Source of the DNA: Porphyra umbilicalis | Taxonomy: Eukaryota > Rhodophyta > Bangiophyceae > Bangiales > Bangiaceae | NCBI GenBank assembly: GCA_002049455.2 | Contig: KV919212.1 | Coordinates: 1 to 47,222, forward strand | Direction of reading: 5' to 3' | DNA: 47,222 bases | Part shown: piece after piece, positions 31,201 through 39,170 of the stretch | Layout of the letters: each line of letters starts with the position of its first letter | Numbering within the stretch: position 1 is the stretch's first letter | Position numbers and translations under genes: made by a program | Notes under the pieces: model-generated | What the model was told of the DNA's origin: nothing | Databases searched by the model: none | Seen by the model: only the letters and a program-made list of their open reading frames with translations

Positions 31201-32367
31201 TTACTCGTCCATGTTGCGAGTCATGTTCGGGCTGCGCGCAAGCTGAGCCGCGGCTGCCTGCCGCTTGGTCTCCAGCGACCGACGGCCAGCGCCAGTCTTG
31301 GCGTGTTGACGCACGTGGGCCGGCGCAGCCTTGGCCGCCGCCACCGCCGCCAGAGCAGAGGCTGATGTACCATCAGCACCCAAAGGCGCCGCCAGCGCTC
31401 CTCGCCCCGGCGGCGCCCGCGCTCCGGCGGCAGGGCCGGCAGCCGCCCGCACCGTCCCCGTCGAGCTATCAACACCCAGACCGGCAACGCCGTCGCCCAC
31501 ACCGCCGATAGAGTCGTCAGTCCCCTCACCCCCTCCCACGTCAATAGCAGACGAGCTCGCCACACCTGCACGCTTCAGCATCTTCTGCGTAATGGCTAAA
31601 CAGCAACGAGTCGCCTCAGGGGTGTGCCGCATCAGCGGCGAAACAAAAAAGCAAAGGGCAGTGCGCTCGTGCTGCGCGTCGGTGAGCTTGTTGAGAGCTT
31701 CAGTGCTGGCCTTGACCTGAGCCTCCATCTGCACGTCGTCTTGGCGCTGCATCTTGGCCGCCTTGATGCCCACAGGGCGACCCTGAAAGCCGCCGTTGCG
31801 TCGGCTGCGGCCGCTACCGCTGCCGCTGCCACTCTCATCCTCGTCAGACGACGTGTCGCCCATAGTGTCCATGCCCGAGGCGTCTCCGCCGTTGGCGGCG
31901 CCCCTAAACTTGTCGCTCCGCCGCAGGACGCGCCAACAGGCGACCCACTTGCAGTGCCCGACTTTGGCATTGCGCTTGCGCGTCTTGTCGTTGACCTTGT
32001 CCTGGTTGCGGTCCGCTCGGATCGCGTCGTAAACGTCCAGCGAGCAATAGCGCGCCACAGCGCCGCTGATAATGTCCTCCTCCGACGGGTTGCCAGTGGT
32101 TGGCGCGGCCTTAACAGCCAGGTAGTGCGACGTGAAGGCGCTCACACCCGCCCGAATGCGCTTAAACTGCTTCGCCAGCGCACTTGGAAGGCGCTCCACT
32201 CTCATCGGCCCCTTCCTCCGCACTTTCTCACCCCACACCTTGTGCACCGTCGCCCATAGGTTGTCCTTGGTCCGGGCAGTCCCCTTCACCGCGTCGCTCG
32301 TCACCTTCAGGTACGCCTCACACAGGGGCACACGGTCGGCGTCCGTCCACCCCAGAGCAGACACCAT
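31201..32367 (-). CDS. Myb/SANT-like DNA-binding protein of a Harbinger element
   Basis: Harbinger elements encode, besides the transposase, a Myb/trihelix-like protein that helps bring the transposase to DNA and into the nucleus. ATG 32367 starts MVSALGWTDADRVPLCEAYL, the first helix of a trihelix/Myb-like domain, continuing through LWATVHKVW and LAKQFKRIRAGVSAFTSHYL to a CKWVACWRVLRRSDKF block as in NAM-associated, Harbinger-encoded proteins. Then come an acidic Ser/Gly linker (SSDEDESGSGSGSG), a helical segment (QVKASTEALNKLTDAQHERT) and an Ala/Gly-rich tail. Stop at 31201; 388 aa. The frame is open upstream of the ATG, and a Pro/Arg-rich ORF ends only 20 bp before it, so the real protein may be longer. 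Confidence 0.75.
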   Translation of the reverse strand: MVSALGWTDADRVPLCEAYLKVTSDAVKGTARTKDNLWATVHKVWGEKVRRKGPMRVERLPSALAKQFKRIRAGVSAFTSHYLAVKAAPTTGNPSEEDIISGAVARYCSLDVYDAIRADRNQDKVNDKTRKRNAKVGHCKWVACWRVLRRSDKFRGAANGGDASGMDTMGDTSSDEDESGSGSGSGRSRRNGGFQGRPVGIKAAKMQRQDDVQMEAQVKASTEALNKLTDAQHERTALCFFVSPLMRHTPEATRCCLAITQKMLKRAGVASSSAIDVGGGEGTDDSIGGVGDGVAGLGVDSSTGTVRAAAGPAAGARAPPGRGALAAPLGADGTSASALAAVAAAKAAPAHVRQHAKTGAGRRSLETKRQAAAAQLARSPNMTRNMDE

Positions 32368-32387
32368 CCTCTTGGGCAGCGAATACG

Positions 32388-33428
32388 TCACAGCCGGTAG
32401 GGAGGCGGCGGGTGGGCAGGGAGCAGCTGGGGCGGCCGCCGAGGTACAGGGACGAGCTGGTAGGTCGGGTCGGCAGAGGGATGGTTCCCCTGCAAGACGT
32501 ACATCGGACGGCTCAGGGGCTCGGCCGACGTCGGCTGCCGCAACGGCTGCGACGGCGCGGGCCACCAGGTCCACGGCGAGGAGGTGCTCCGTGTCGGCGT
32601 CTGGGTCAGCACCCACTGCAGCTCTTGCGTGTCGCCCAGATCTCCGTACTGGTCGACCCGCCAGGGCGAGGAGGTATCAGGCACGCGCCAAAGAGGCGCC
32701 GGTCGTGAAGCCTTCCAGGTTGGGACTTGGTCGTCGCCCCACGCTTCGCAGGAGGGAGCCCACCTCCAACCTGGAGGGGGGCCCGCCGGACAGCGGGGCA
32801 GGGTCCACGGGCGGTACCAGCCGTCGCCCCTTGGCGAGCGCCAGTCGCCCCGTGGCGGGCCAGGCGGTGGACCCCACAGCTGGCGCGGCGGGCTGCGCGA
32901 ACGGTAGTTGTCCCGGCCGCCCCTGAAATGGGACGGACCTCTTGGCGGGCTGAGGGGAGGACCCGGCGTCGGAGGCCGCGGCAGGCGTGAAGGGCTGCAA
33001 GAGCGGTACACTTTACCGCGAAAAAAAGGATGCGGCGGAAGACGCGGCGGGCCGGGAGGACCATCAGCCGGCGGGCGCCGAGCGCTACCACCAAACTGGT
33101 TGGGGGAGACTGGCGGGCCCCTTGACGGCCGGGGAGGGGCGCCCAAGGGCGGCCGAGGGGGGCTCGGTCGTCGCCAGCCGTCGTTGTCGCCACCGCCACG
33201 CGGACCCGCACGCACAGGGCCAGGAGGGCCCTCGCCAGCACCGCGGTCGTCCCAATCGCCGCGGTAGCGCACGTTCCGCCGTTGCTGCTCACACTCGTCG
33301 CGCTCGACATGTCGGCGGCCGCGACCGAGAGGGGAGTGATGCCACTTAAAAGGCCGGGGTCGCCCGCCCTCTGGGGCATCACCAAAGCTGGGGGGCGGGC
33401 GATGCCCACCAGGCGCCCCGTGCTGCAT
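32388..33428 (-). CDS. Pro/Arg/Gly/Trp-rich ORF, probably N-terminal part of the Myb-like protein
   Basis: ATG 33428 to TGA 32388, 346 aa. Rich in RGG/PPRG and SRSPP-type motifs (NYRSRSPPRQLWGPPPG, GDWRSPRGDGWYRPW) and less repetitive towards the end (SSPWRVDQYGDLGDTQELQW; PMYVLQGNHPSADPTYQLVP). Such a composition suggests RNA or DNA binding in the nucleus. Its stop lies 20 bp upstream of the Myb-like ATG in an adjacent frame, a spacing that makes two separate genes unlikely; a missed intron or a single-base frame change would fuse them. A further ATG at 33583 in the next frame (MTRGKGANDSLRLRTQRKRN) may be the true N-terminus if the G runs near 33440 are miscounted. Confidence 0.45.
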   Translation of the reverse strand: MQHGAPGGHRPPPSFGDAPEGGRPRPFKWHHSPLGRGRRHVERDECEQQRRNVRYRGDWDDRGAGEGPPGPVRAGPRGGGDNDGWRRPSPPRPPLGAPPRPSRGPPVSPNQFGGSARRPPADGPPGPPRLPPHPFFRGKVYRSCSPSRLPRPPTPGPPLSPPRGPSHFRGGRDNYRSRSPPRQLWGPPPGPPRGDWRSPRGDGWYRPWTLPRCPAGPPPGWRWAPSCEAWGDDQVPTWKASRPAPLWRVPDTSSPWRVDQYGDLGDTQELQWVLTQTPTRSTSSPWTWWPAPSQPLRQPTSAEPLSRPMYVLQGNHPSADPTYQLVPVPRRPPQLLPAHPPPPYRL

Positions 33429-34898
33429 GGGAGCAGAAGGGGGGGAGGGGGGGGCGGGGGCATGTGCGGGTGCTCGCAAGCGTCCTCGCAGGGACTAGGA
33501 GGGGGAGGCGGGCACCAGGTACCGTTGCGCTTCCGCTGCGTGCGCAGACGCAGGGAGTCGTTGGCGCCCTTCCCGCGCGTCATGCTCAGGAGCGCGGGCG
33601 TCGCAAAGGCAAGAAGGACGGTCAGCGCGGGCTAAAGAAGCCGTGCGAGTGGGGTACGGAGGCGGGCGCCACGGCGCCGGCGGTGGATGGTGCGCACACA
33701 CACGGCACGCGGCGGACCCGCGCGCGGGAGCCACCACAGCGCCCCCAAAGAGGGAGCCTGCGAAAACGGGCGACCGTTGGTGGCAGGCCTGCGTCCGTCC
33801 ACGCAGCGCGAAAACGAGTCGGGTGGGGGCACACGCGCGGCACCCCACCGCATGCCCCCTCTGCGTGCCTGGGTGGGAGGGCGACGGCGTGGGCCCCGCC
33901 CGTGCTGGCCGGCACGAGGCCGAAAGGCGTCGAGCGTACGGCCCGCGCGCGGGGACAGCGTGACAGGTCCCCCAACACGTCGCCCCGCACGGCACGCGAC
34001 CGCCTGTCGGCCCCCTCGGACTGTTCACGCTGGGAGGCGCTTATCGGCGGACCCACGTGTCGGCGCTGTGCGCGCCTGACGAACGGGTGCGTGGCGCACG
34101 CGCGTGACCAGGCCCGCCCGGGCCCGCCCTAGCCACAAAAAAAGGCTGCGCCCGCCGGACACGTGCAGGGAACCTGGTGGGGGTCCTCCCATGCGTTGCC
34201 TGGCGAGGCGGGGTACACCCTCGCTGGCGCGCTCGAGCTCACAATGCCTGTTCATTGAACCGCCCACGATGAGGGGACGGACGTCAGGGCCATGGCAGCC
34301 ATCATCGGTGTCCGCCCACGCAATGCAATCAGCCGACATACGTGTGTGTGAGGCCCAAATAACGATCACGCGACGGTCAAGCGAAGCCGCTCATCGCTGC
34401 ACAACGCTCACTCATCTCTCACCCAGTGTCACACCTGCCCGCCACACCATCCGTTTGAGACGAGCGGCGTCCAATCACGTTCACTGGAAAACTGATGGCG
34501 GAGCCAGTCCCGCCCAGATCGCGTCAAGATCGAGACATAACAGTTTGAAAATACCTGGACTGCGCGAAAGACATTTTGAGGCCGGCTCACGGCCTAGAAG
34601 TTTTGCATTGACAGCCAATCAAAGAGCGCCTCTTCCGTCCGCTGACCGGAGAATCTGACCGGAGAGCGGCTCAGGGAATTTGATTCTACAAGCTTGCACT
34701 CCCGAGAGATGGTACACGGGCAGTGCAAGCTGTTTGGCAGGAACACTCTGCGGTGCGAAGAGTGCCTTGATCCGCTCGCGCAGGTGATTGTCCAACAGAC
34801 TAGCCCAAATCGAGGGTGTCGCGCCTCGTGCAACGCGGGTCGTCGCCTGTGTCAAGCGTTGATATCGAAAACTCTTGCTCGTGAAGCCGTGGCAGAGA
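33429..34898. other. Intergenic between Harbinger genes and the satellite
   Basis: GC-rich up to about 34100, then AT-richer. Open frames are compositional. A strong hairpin lies at 34691-34731. No second Harbinger transposase or outer inverted repeat was found. Confidence 0.4.
34691..34731. repeat. Hairpin with 10-bp plus 4-bp stem
   Basis: AGCTTGCACT-CCCG pairs with CGGG-C-AGTGCAAGCT, leaving one bulged base and a loop of about 12 nt. Confidence 0.8.
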
Positions 34899-35635
34899 AC
34901 CCGCGCGGCTGCCCTACACGCGACAGAGCCGGCATTGACACCTCTGACGCCCTGGATGTACGTATGACATTCTGCCGCCGGTGGGGCGTGCTATCCATGG
35001 CGTGCCAGTGCGGTAAGGGACACCACCAACTCGCTCCCGCGCGGCGCACGACGGCTGCAAACGTATTGCTGCATCCCCAAGAGACATTCGCGCGCGATGG
35101 CGCGGCGTGCAGAGCCCCGGGGGAGCCACTGGAGCCGCAAACAGCTGCGATAGTTTGCGATAGTTTGCGATAGTTGGTAATAATTGGGATGGCAGTGCCC
35201 CGAGGCGGGCCACCTTCCCCGCCCGCCTGTGCCATGCGAGAGCACCCGCGCGGCTGCCCTACACGCGACAGAGCCGGCATTGACACCTCTGAGGCCCTGG
35301 ATGTACGTATGACATTCTGCCGCCGGTGGGGCGTGCCATCCATGGCGTGCCAGTGCGGTAAGGGACAGCACCAACTTGCTCCCGCGCGGCGCACGACGGC
35401 TGCAAACGTATTGCTGCATCCCCAAGAGACATTCGCGCGCGATGGCGCGGCGTGCAGAGCCCCGGGGGAGCTACTGGAGCCGCAAACAGCTGCGACAGTT
35501 TGCGATAGTTCGCGATAGTTGGTAATAATTGGGATGGCAGTGCCCCGAGGCGGGCCACCTCCCCCGCCCGCCTGTGCCATGCGAGAGCACCCGCGCGGCT
35601 GCCCTACACGCGACAGAGCCGGCATTGACACCCCT
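34899..35635. repeat. 345-bp satellite, left array (2.1 copies)
   Basis: Unit starts (ACCCGCGCGGCTGCCCTACA) fall at 34899, 35244 and 35589, an exact 345-bp period with very few differences. Each unit has a threefold GCGATAGTTT motif near its end. The third copy is cut after 47 bp by the retrotransposon LTR. The last five satellite bases (35631-35635, CCCCT) are the left copy of the target duplication. Because 345 is divisible by three, long ORFs run through the array on both strands; none is taken as a gene. Confidence 0.95.
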
Positions 35636-36028
35636 TGTGGTATTAATAACGTTAGTTCAATTACCAGTGTACTGAGACCTACCGTAGCCAAGCAATAAAG
35701 CGAGTTCTATCGCCGTCGCGGCGAGGAAGAAGACCTTTTGTTGAAGGGCATCCGATGGGGAGCCGAGTGGTGCCCACGACGGCGACCCCGGACCCATGGT
35801 GGTTTAATACAAACAACGGCACTGGTCGATCGACCATCCGATCAAGCGATCGTAATGAGTGCCGGCAGACAGATAAGACAGGCAAGCAAACAAGCAATAA
35901 AAAATAAACAATGCGGAAGTAACCCCCCAAAGGGCGTGCCACAAGCCGAGTCGCACACATCCGTGGATTCGGCCAGTCAAGGGGGCTACCCGTGGCTAAT
36001 TGCCAATTGGTAGCAGAGATATGCTACA
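35636..36028 (-). repeat. 3' LTR of the chromovirus
   Basis: 393 bp, the same length as the right LTR and about 99% identical (differences near LTR positions 47, 131, 320 and 328). In element orientation it begins TGTAGC and ends ACCACA. It is preceded only by a short purine-rich GGAGG as a possible polypurine tract. An A/T-rich block (CAATAAAAAATAAACAATG at about 35896) could hold the promoter or polyadenylation signals on the element strand. Confidence 0.95.
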
Positions 36029-36440
36029 TACCTCCAACGCGAGATTCGAACCGTCCCGGTGAGATTCGAGGATGGTGAAACCCGATTAGGCGATCGCGGC
36101 CCCTTACGGGCCCGCGCGGGCGCAACCGCCCAGGCGGTGGGAGCCGTGGGGGGGGCGCGCCGCCCAGTCCCGATTGGGGGGAGGTGGCGGTTCGCCGTCG
36201 TCGGTCGCGACCGTCCCGCCACACACGCGTGGGCGTGGGTGGCGGGCAGCTGGCGCTGCGGATCCGACCGGCGCTTGCGCGTACGCGCGCCCTCGCAGGG
36301 GAGTCGGCGTCGGCGTCGGCGTGGTGGCCAGACGGCCGGTTGACAGGCGACCAGCGTCGGGGTTAAGACCCGTTGGTGCGCGGGTGCGTCGTGCAACACG
36401 CGTTGGGACAACCGTCGTCGGCGCCGAGTGGCGCTTCCTT

Positions 36441-36653
36441 CGTCGGGGGTTTGACTACCCCGACGACACGGCGAAAGCCGGGACGCGGGTCCGTGGTGCC
36501 GAGCGTGGGTGTGGGGTTTACACCTCCAGGCCGGTTAGCACCGAGTCGAGCGCGCGGGGTAGCGCCAGCTGGTTGTCGTTGTGCCGGCAGGCGACGCCCT
36601 CGTCGGGGTGTTGACTCCCCCGACGACACGGCGGAAGCCGGGGTGCGGGTCCG
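36441..36653. repeat. Pair of 53-bp direct repeats, each with a CGTCGGGG/CCCCGACG hairpin
   Basis: Copies at 36441-36493 and 36601-36653, 160 bp apart, with a few differences. Each starts with an 8-bp perfect stem and 9-nt loop containing TTGACT, followed by ACACGGCG(A/G)AAGCCGGG. They lie 5' of the plus-strand ORF at 37070. Confidence 0.85.
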
Positions 36654-36819
36654 CGTTGTTATCGGCACGGGGCCATCCCGTGTCTTCGTGCTTGCGCACA
36701 GGTCGCTGCCTAACGGCAAGGTTGAGTAGGGGTGTGTCGCCGCAAGGTGGCACACCGCGAGGTGTTTGGCCCGGTGAGTGTGGGTTTGCGCGGAGTGGGG
36801 GGGGCGGCGCGCACGGCGG

Positions 36820-37038
36820 CAAGGCGGCAAGCCCGGCGGCAAGGGCGGCACGCCCGGCGGCAAGGGCGGCAAGCGCGGCGGCAAGGGCGGCGAACGCGGC
36901 GGCAAGGGCGGCAAGCCCGGCGGCAAGGGCGGCAAGCGCGGCCAGCCCGGCGGCGACGGCGGCAAGGGCGGCAAGCGCGGCCAGCCCGGCGGCGACGGCG
37001 GCAAGGGCGGCAAGCGCGGCCAGCCCGGCGGCGACGGC
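36820..37038. repeat. GGCAAGGGC minisatellite ending in three 39-bp units
   Basis: Short GGCAAG/GGCGGC-type units from about 36820 become a 39-bp unit (GGCAAGGGCGGCAAGCGCGG then CCAGCCCGGCGGCGACGGC) at 36922, 36961 and 37000. The length is a multiple of three. One plus frame reads Gly-Gly-Lys-Gly repeats; the frame continuous with the downstream ORF reads Ala/Ser/Arg repeats. Confidence 0.85.
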
Positions 37039-37069
37039 CAGGGTAAACACCCCCCGGACGACCAACGCG

Positions 37070-39028
37070 ATGGCGAATTCCGCCGCGATGGCGGTGGACG
37101 GCGGCGTTGCCGGTGGCGGTGAGGCCGGCGACGGGGCGCATGCCGCCGCGGGTGGCCACGCTGAAGTGGATTGCTCCGCGGACCCAGAGGTCTTGCGCCA
37201 GTTTCGGCCTCGCGGCTCGTACTACGTGCACGCCAACCCTGTAGAGGTGGTCGATGGGGTCCCGCGGGTCACCGACAACCGTCTGTACGAGATGTGCGTA
37301 CGCAATCGCGCTCGTGCGCACACGCGCCGTGTTTACGCTCACTACGAGGCGTTGCCCGACTTCATCGACGTGATGGCGCAAGCCGGGTCGCCGGACCACG
37401 CGGGCGACCGCGTGGCCGAGGTCCATGGGGACCCGTACTTCGGGAACCAGGGACCTCAGCGTCGTGTATACGAGGTGATGTCGTTTTGCAACGAGGTCGT
37501 GCGGTACCAACTGCCGTTGCACCCGTTCCACCGCTTGGTGTACGCCAATGCGCTTATGTTCCCTGTGAAGGGTACAGAGTCGATCGAGGCAGCGGCCAAC
37601 TCGTTTTGTCGCTTATTGCGCAACTGGCCGAAGGCCGTCTTCCTCAAGAGGGCTCTCGCCGAGGACCTTTCGGTCCCTTTCGGGCACGACTCCGGTCTGG
37701 AGCCGTACCTCGAGCAGCTCGCGCTGGTGAAGCACGAGGAGAACGACAATGTCGAAGATGACCGCAGTCCGCGGGTCACAGGGTTGCCGAACCCCTTTCG
37801 GCTGCCGATGTTCCCCTCCGACCACCGTCGGGCCGCTGACACGCGCTTCTTTCGCGGTCGCGAGTTGATGCCTACCGCGTGGGCGGCTGGATTTCTCCGT
37901 GCGCCAAGGGCGTTCGACTTGTCCCGTTGGCTTCCGCCTATCCCGGACTGGGAGCCCCACACGGGGTTGTGGGTGGCGACCCCCGTGGTGGTGTCCTACA
38001 TGGCGGACGCGTTGCGCAACGCTTACAGCTCCGTCTGGCAGGAGGTGTACTCCGAGTACTACTGCAACTTAGTTGCTGCGTGGGTTCACACCCTGCAGGA
38101 GGACAAGCTCTTCGTCCACTTGGACACGAAGACGCTTCGTCATTTTGACGCGTTGGATACGTCCAAGTTGAAGGACGCGCCCGACGGCGAGGCCAAGTAC
38201 GTCTTGTACGGCAAGATGCGCCAAGCCGTGACGGCGTTTCCCTGGCGGGAGGTCCTTAAGGACGTCGTCTGGCGCGACCGCGACTCCGGGGAAGCCCGGA
38301 AGGTGCGGGTCACGGTCGACCTGACCAAGGAATACGGCTTTTGCCTGCGCCACCCTTGTGTCAATTTCGACTGGGCGTTGGACCCGAACGCGCCACTCCC
38401 GATGGCTCGAATTACTTCGAACCATCCCGGGGTGTGGCGTCGTGGTCGTCGGACCTGGGCTCACGCCGTTGGCGACGCCCGCGAGAGCCGCTACCGCCCG
38501 CGTTCACCGCGGCGCGATCGCTCGCCCTCTCCGCCACGTTCGGTGGATGCCACTTGGCCGACCCGCGCGTCGTCAACCGCGGCGGTTGCCTTGTTTGGGT
38601 CGGCGCGCGCGCGCGATGTACGCGTTCGCGCGCCCCGCGGGGCAGCCTTGTCGGCGGTGGCTAGCGCCTGGGTCGAGCAGATCGCAGGCTTGCGTACCGC
38701 TGTTAAGCGCGCGGACGGACGGGGTGTCGAGTCGGCTTTGTCCATTATTGGACATGCCGTGGCTCGCGCCGTTGACGGCGAGGCCAACTACGGGCGCTTC
38801 GCCCAGCACCTCGAGGCTATACAGCCAGAGGAGGAGGCCGCGCAGGCGCGCTTCAACGCGCAGAGCATCCTTGGTCGTCGGACCCACGAGGGCGGAGGCC
38901 CGTCGACGGGGGTTCCGCACTCGGCGCGCAACACGCGTGCGCGTAGTGTCTCGCAGGAGTCGGCGGCCAGTGTGGGCGCGAGCCGCGATTCCCGTCGGGA
39001 CTCGCGTCGTCGTGACGACGAGGAGTAG
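37070..39028 (+). CDS. Antisense accessory ORF of the chromovirus, unknown protein, 652 aa
   Basis: ATG 37070 to TAG 39028 on the strand opposite gag-pol, between the integrase stop and the 3' LTR. Third positions are strongly G/C throughout and the composition is that of a real folded protein of about 450 residues (SYYVHANPVEVVDGVPRVTD; NEVVRYQLPLHPFHRLVYAN; WQEVYSEYYCNLVAAWVHTL). Then a basic Ser/Arg segment (YRPRSPRRDRSPSPPRS), a second helical part and a charged tail (DSRRDSRRRDDEE). I see no signal peptide, membrane helix, zinc knuckle or protease, RT or integrase motif, so it is not an evident envelope or gag protein. The frame is open upstream to 36581 through the Ala/Arg minisatellite, but without an ATG. 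RS-like segments suggest nuclear or RNA-related localisation. It may be a captured host gene; origin unknown. Confidence 0.8.
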   Translation: MANSAAMAVDGGVAGGGEAGDGAHAAAGGHAEVDCSADPEVLRQFRPRGSYYVHANPVEVVDGVPRVTDNRLYEMCVRNRARAHTRRVYAHYEALPDFIDVMAQAGSPDHAGDRVAEVHGDPYFGNQGPQRRVYEVMSFCNEVVRYQLPLHPFHRLVYANALMFPVKGTESIEAAANSFCRLLRNWPKAVFLKRALAEDLSVPFGHDSGLEPYLEQLALVKHEENDNVEDDRSPRVTGLPNPFRLPMFPSDHRRAADTRFFRGRELMPTAWAAGFLRAPRAFDLSRWLPPIPDWEPHTGLWVATPVVVSYMADALRNAYSSVWQEVYSEYYCNLVAAWVHTLQEDKLFVHLDTKTLRHFDALDTSKLKDAPDGEAKYVLYGKMRQAVTAFPWREVLKDVVWRDRDSGEARKVRVTVDLTKEYGFCLRHPCVNFDWALDPNAPLPMARITSNHPGVWRRGRRTWAHAVGDARESRYRPRSPRRDRSPSPPRSVDATWPTRASSTAAVALFGSARARDVRVRAPRGAALSAVASAWVEQIAGLRTAVKRADGRGVESALSIIGHAVARAVDGEANYGRFAQHLEAIQPEEEAAQARFNAQSILGRRTHEGGGPSTGVPHSARNTRARSVSQESAASVGASRDSRRDSRRRDDEE

Positions 39029-39170
39029 CGAAGTTCACTGCTCAGTGACTTGCTCGGTTGACCCCGGTGGGGGGGTGGGGTTGACAATGTCGGGGTCTTA
39101 CGCCTTTTTAGGGTGTTGATGTTTCTTCGTCTTGTTGTTGTTTGTCGTTTGACATGTTCGTATCCACTTC

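Noticed and set aside
34852..35691. Long ORFs through the satellite arrays, also 46191-47048 and 46489-47211
   Set aside because: They result from a 345-bp unit without stops in some frames; no domain, no start context and no single favoured frame.
36029..36110. tRNA-like sequence (GGTTCGAATC on the minus strand) beside the 3' LTR
   Set aside because: It resembles a B box, but the T-stem does not pair and no acceptor or anticodon arm can be built; the real primer-binding site is at the other LTR.
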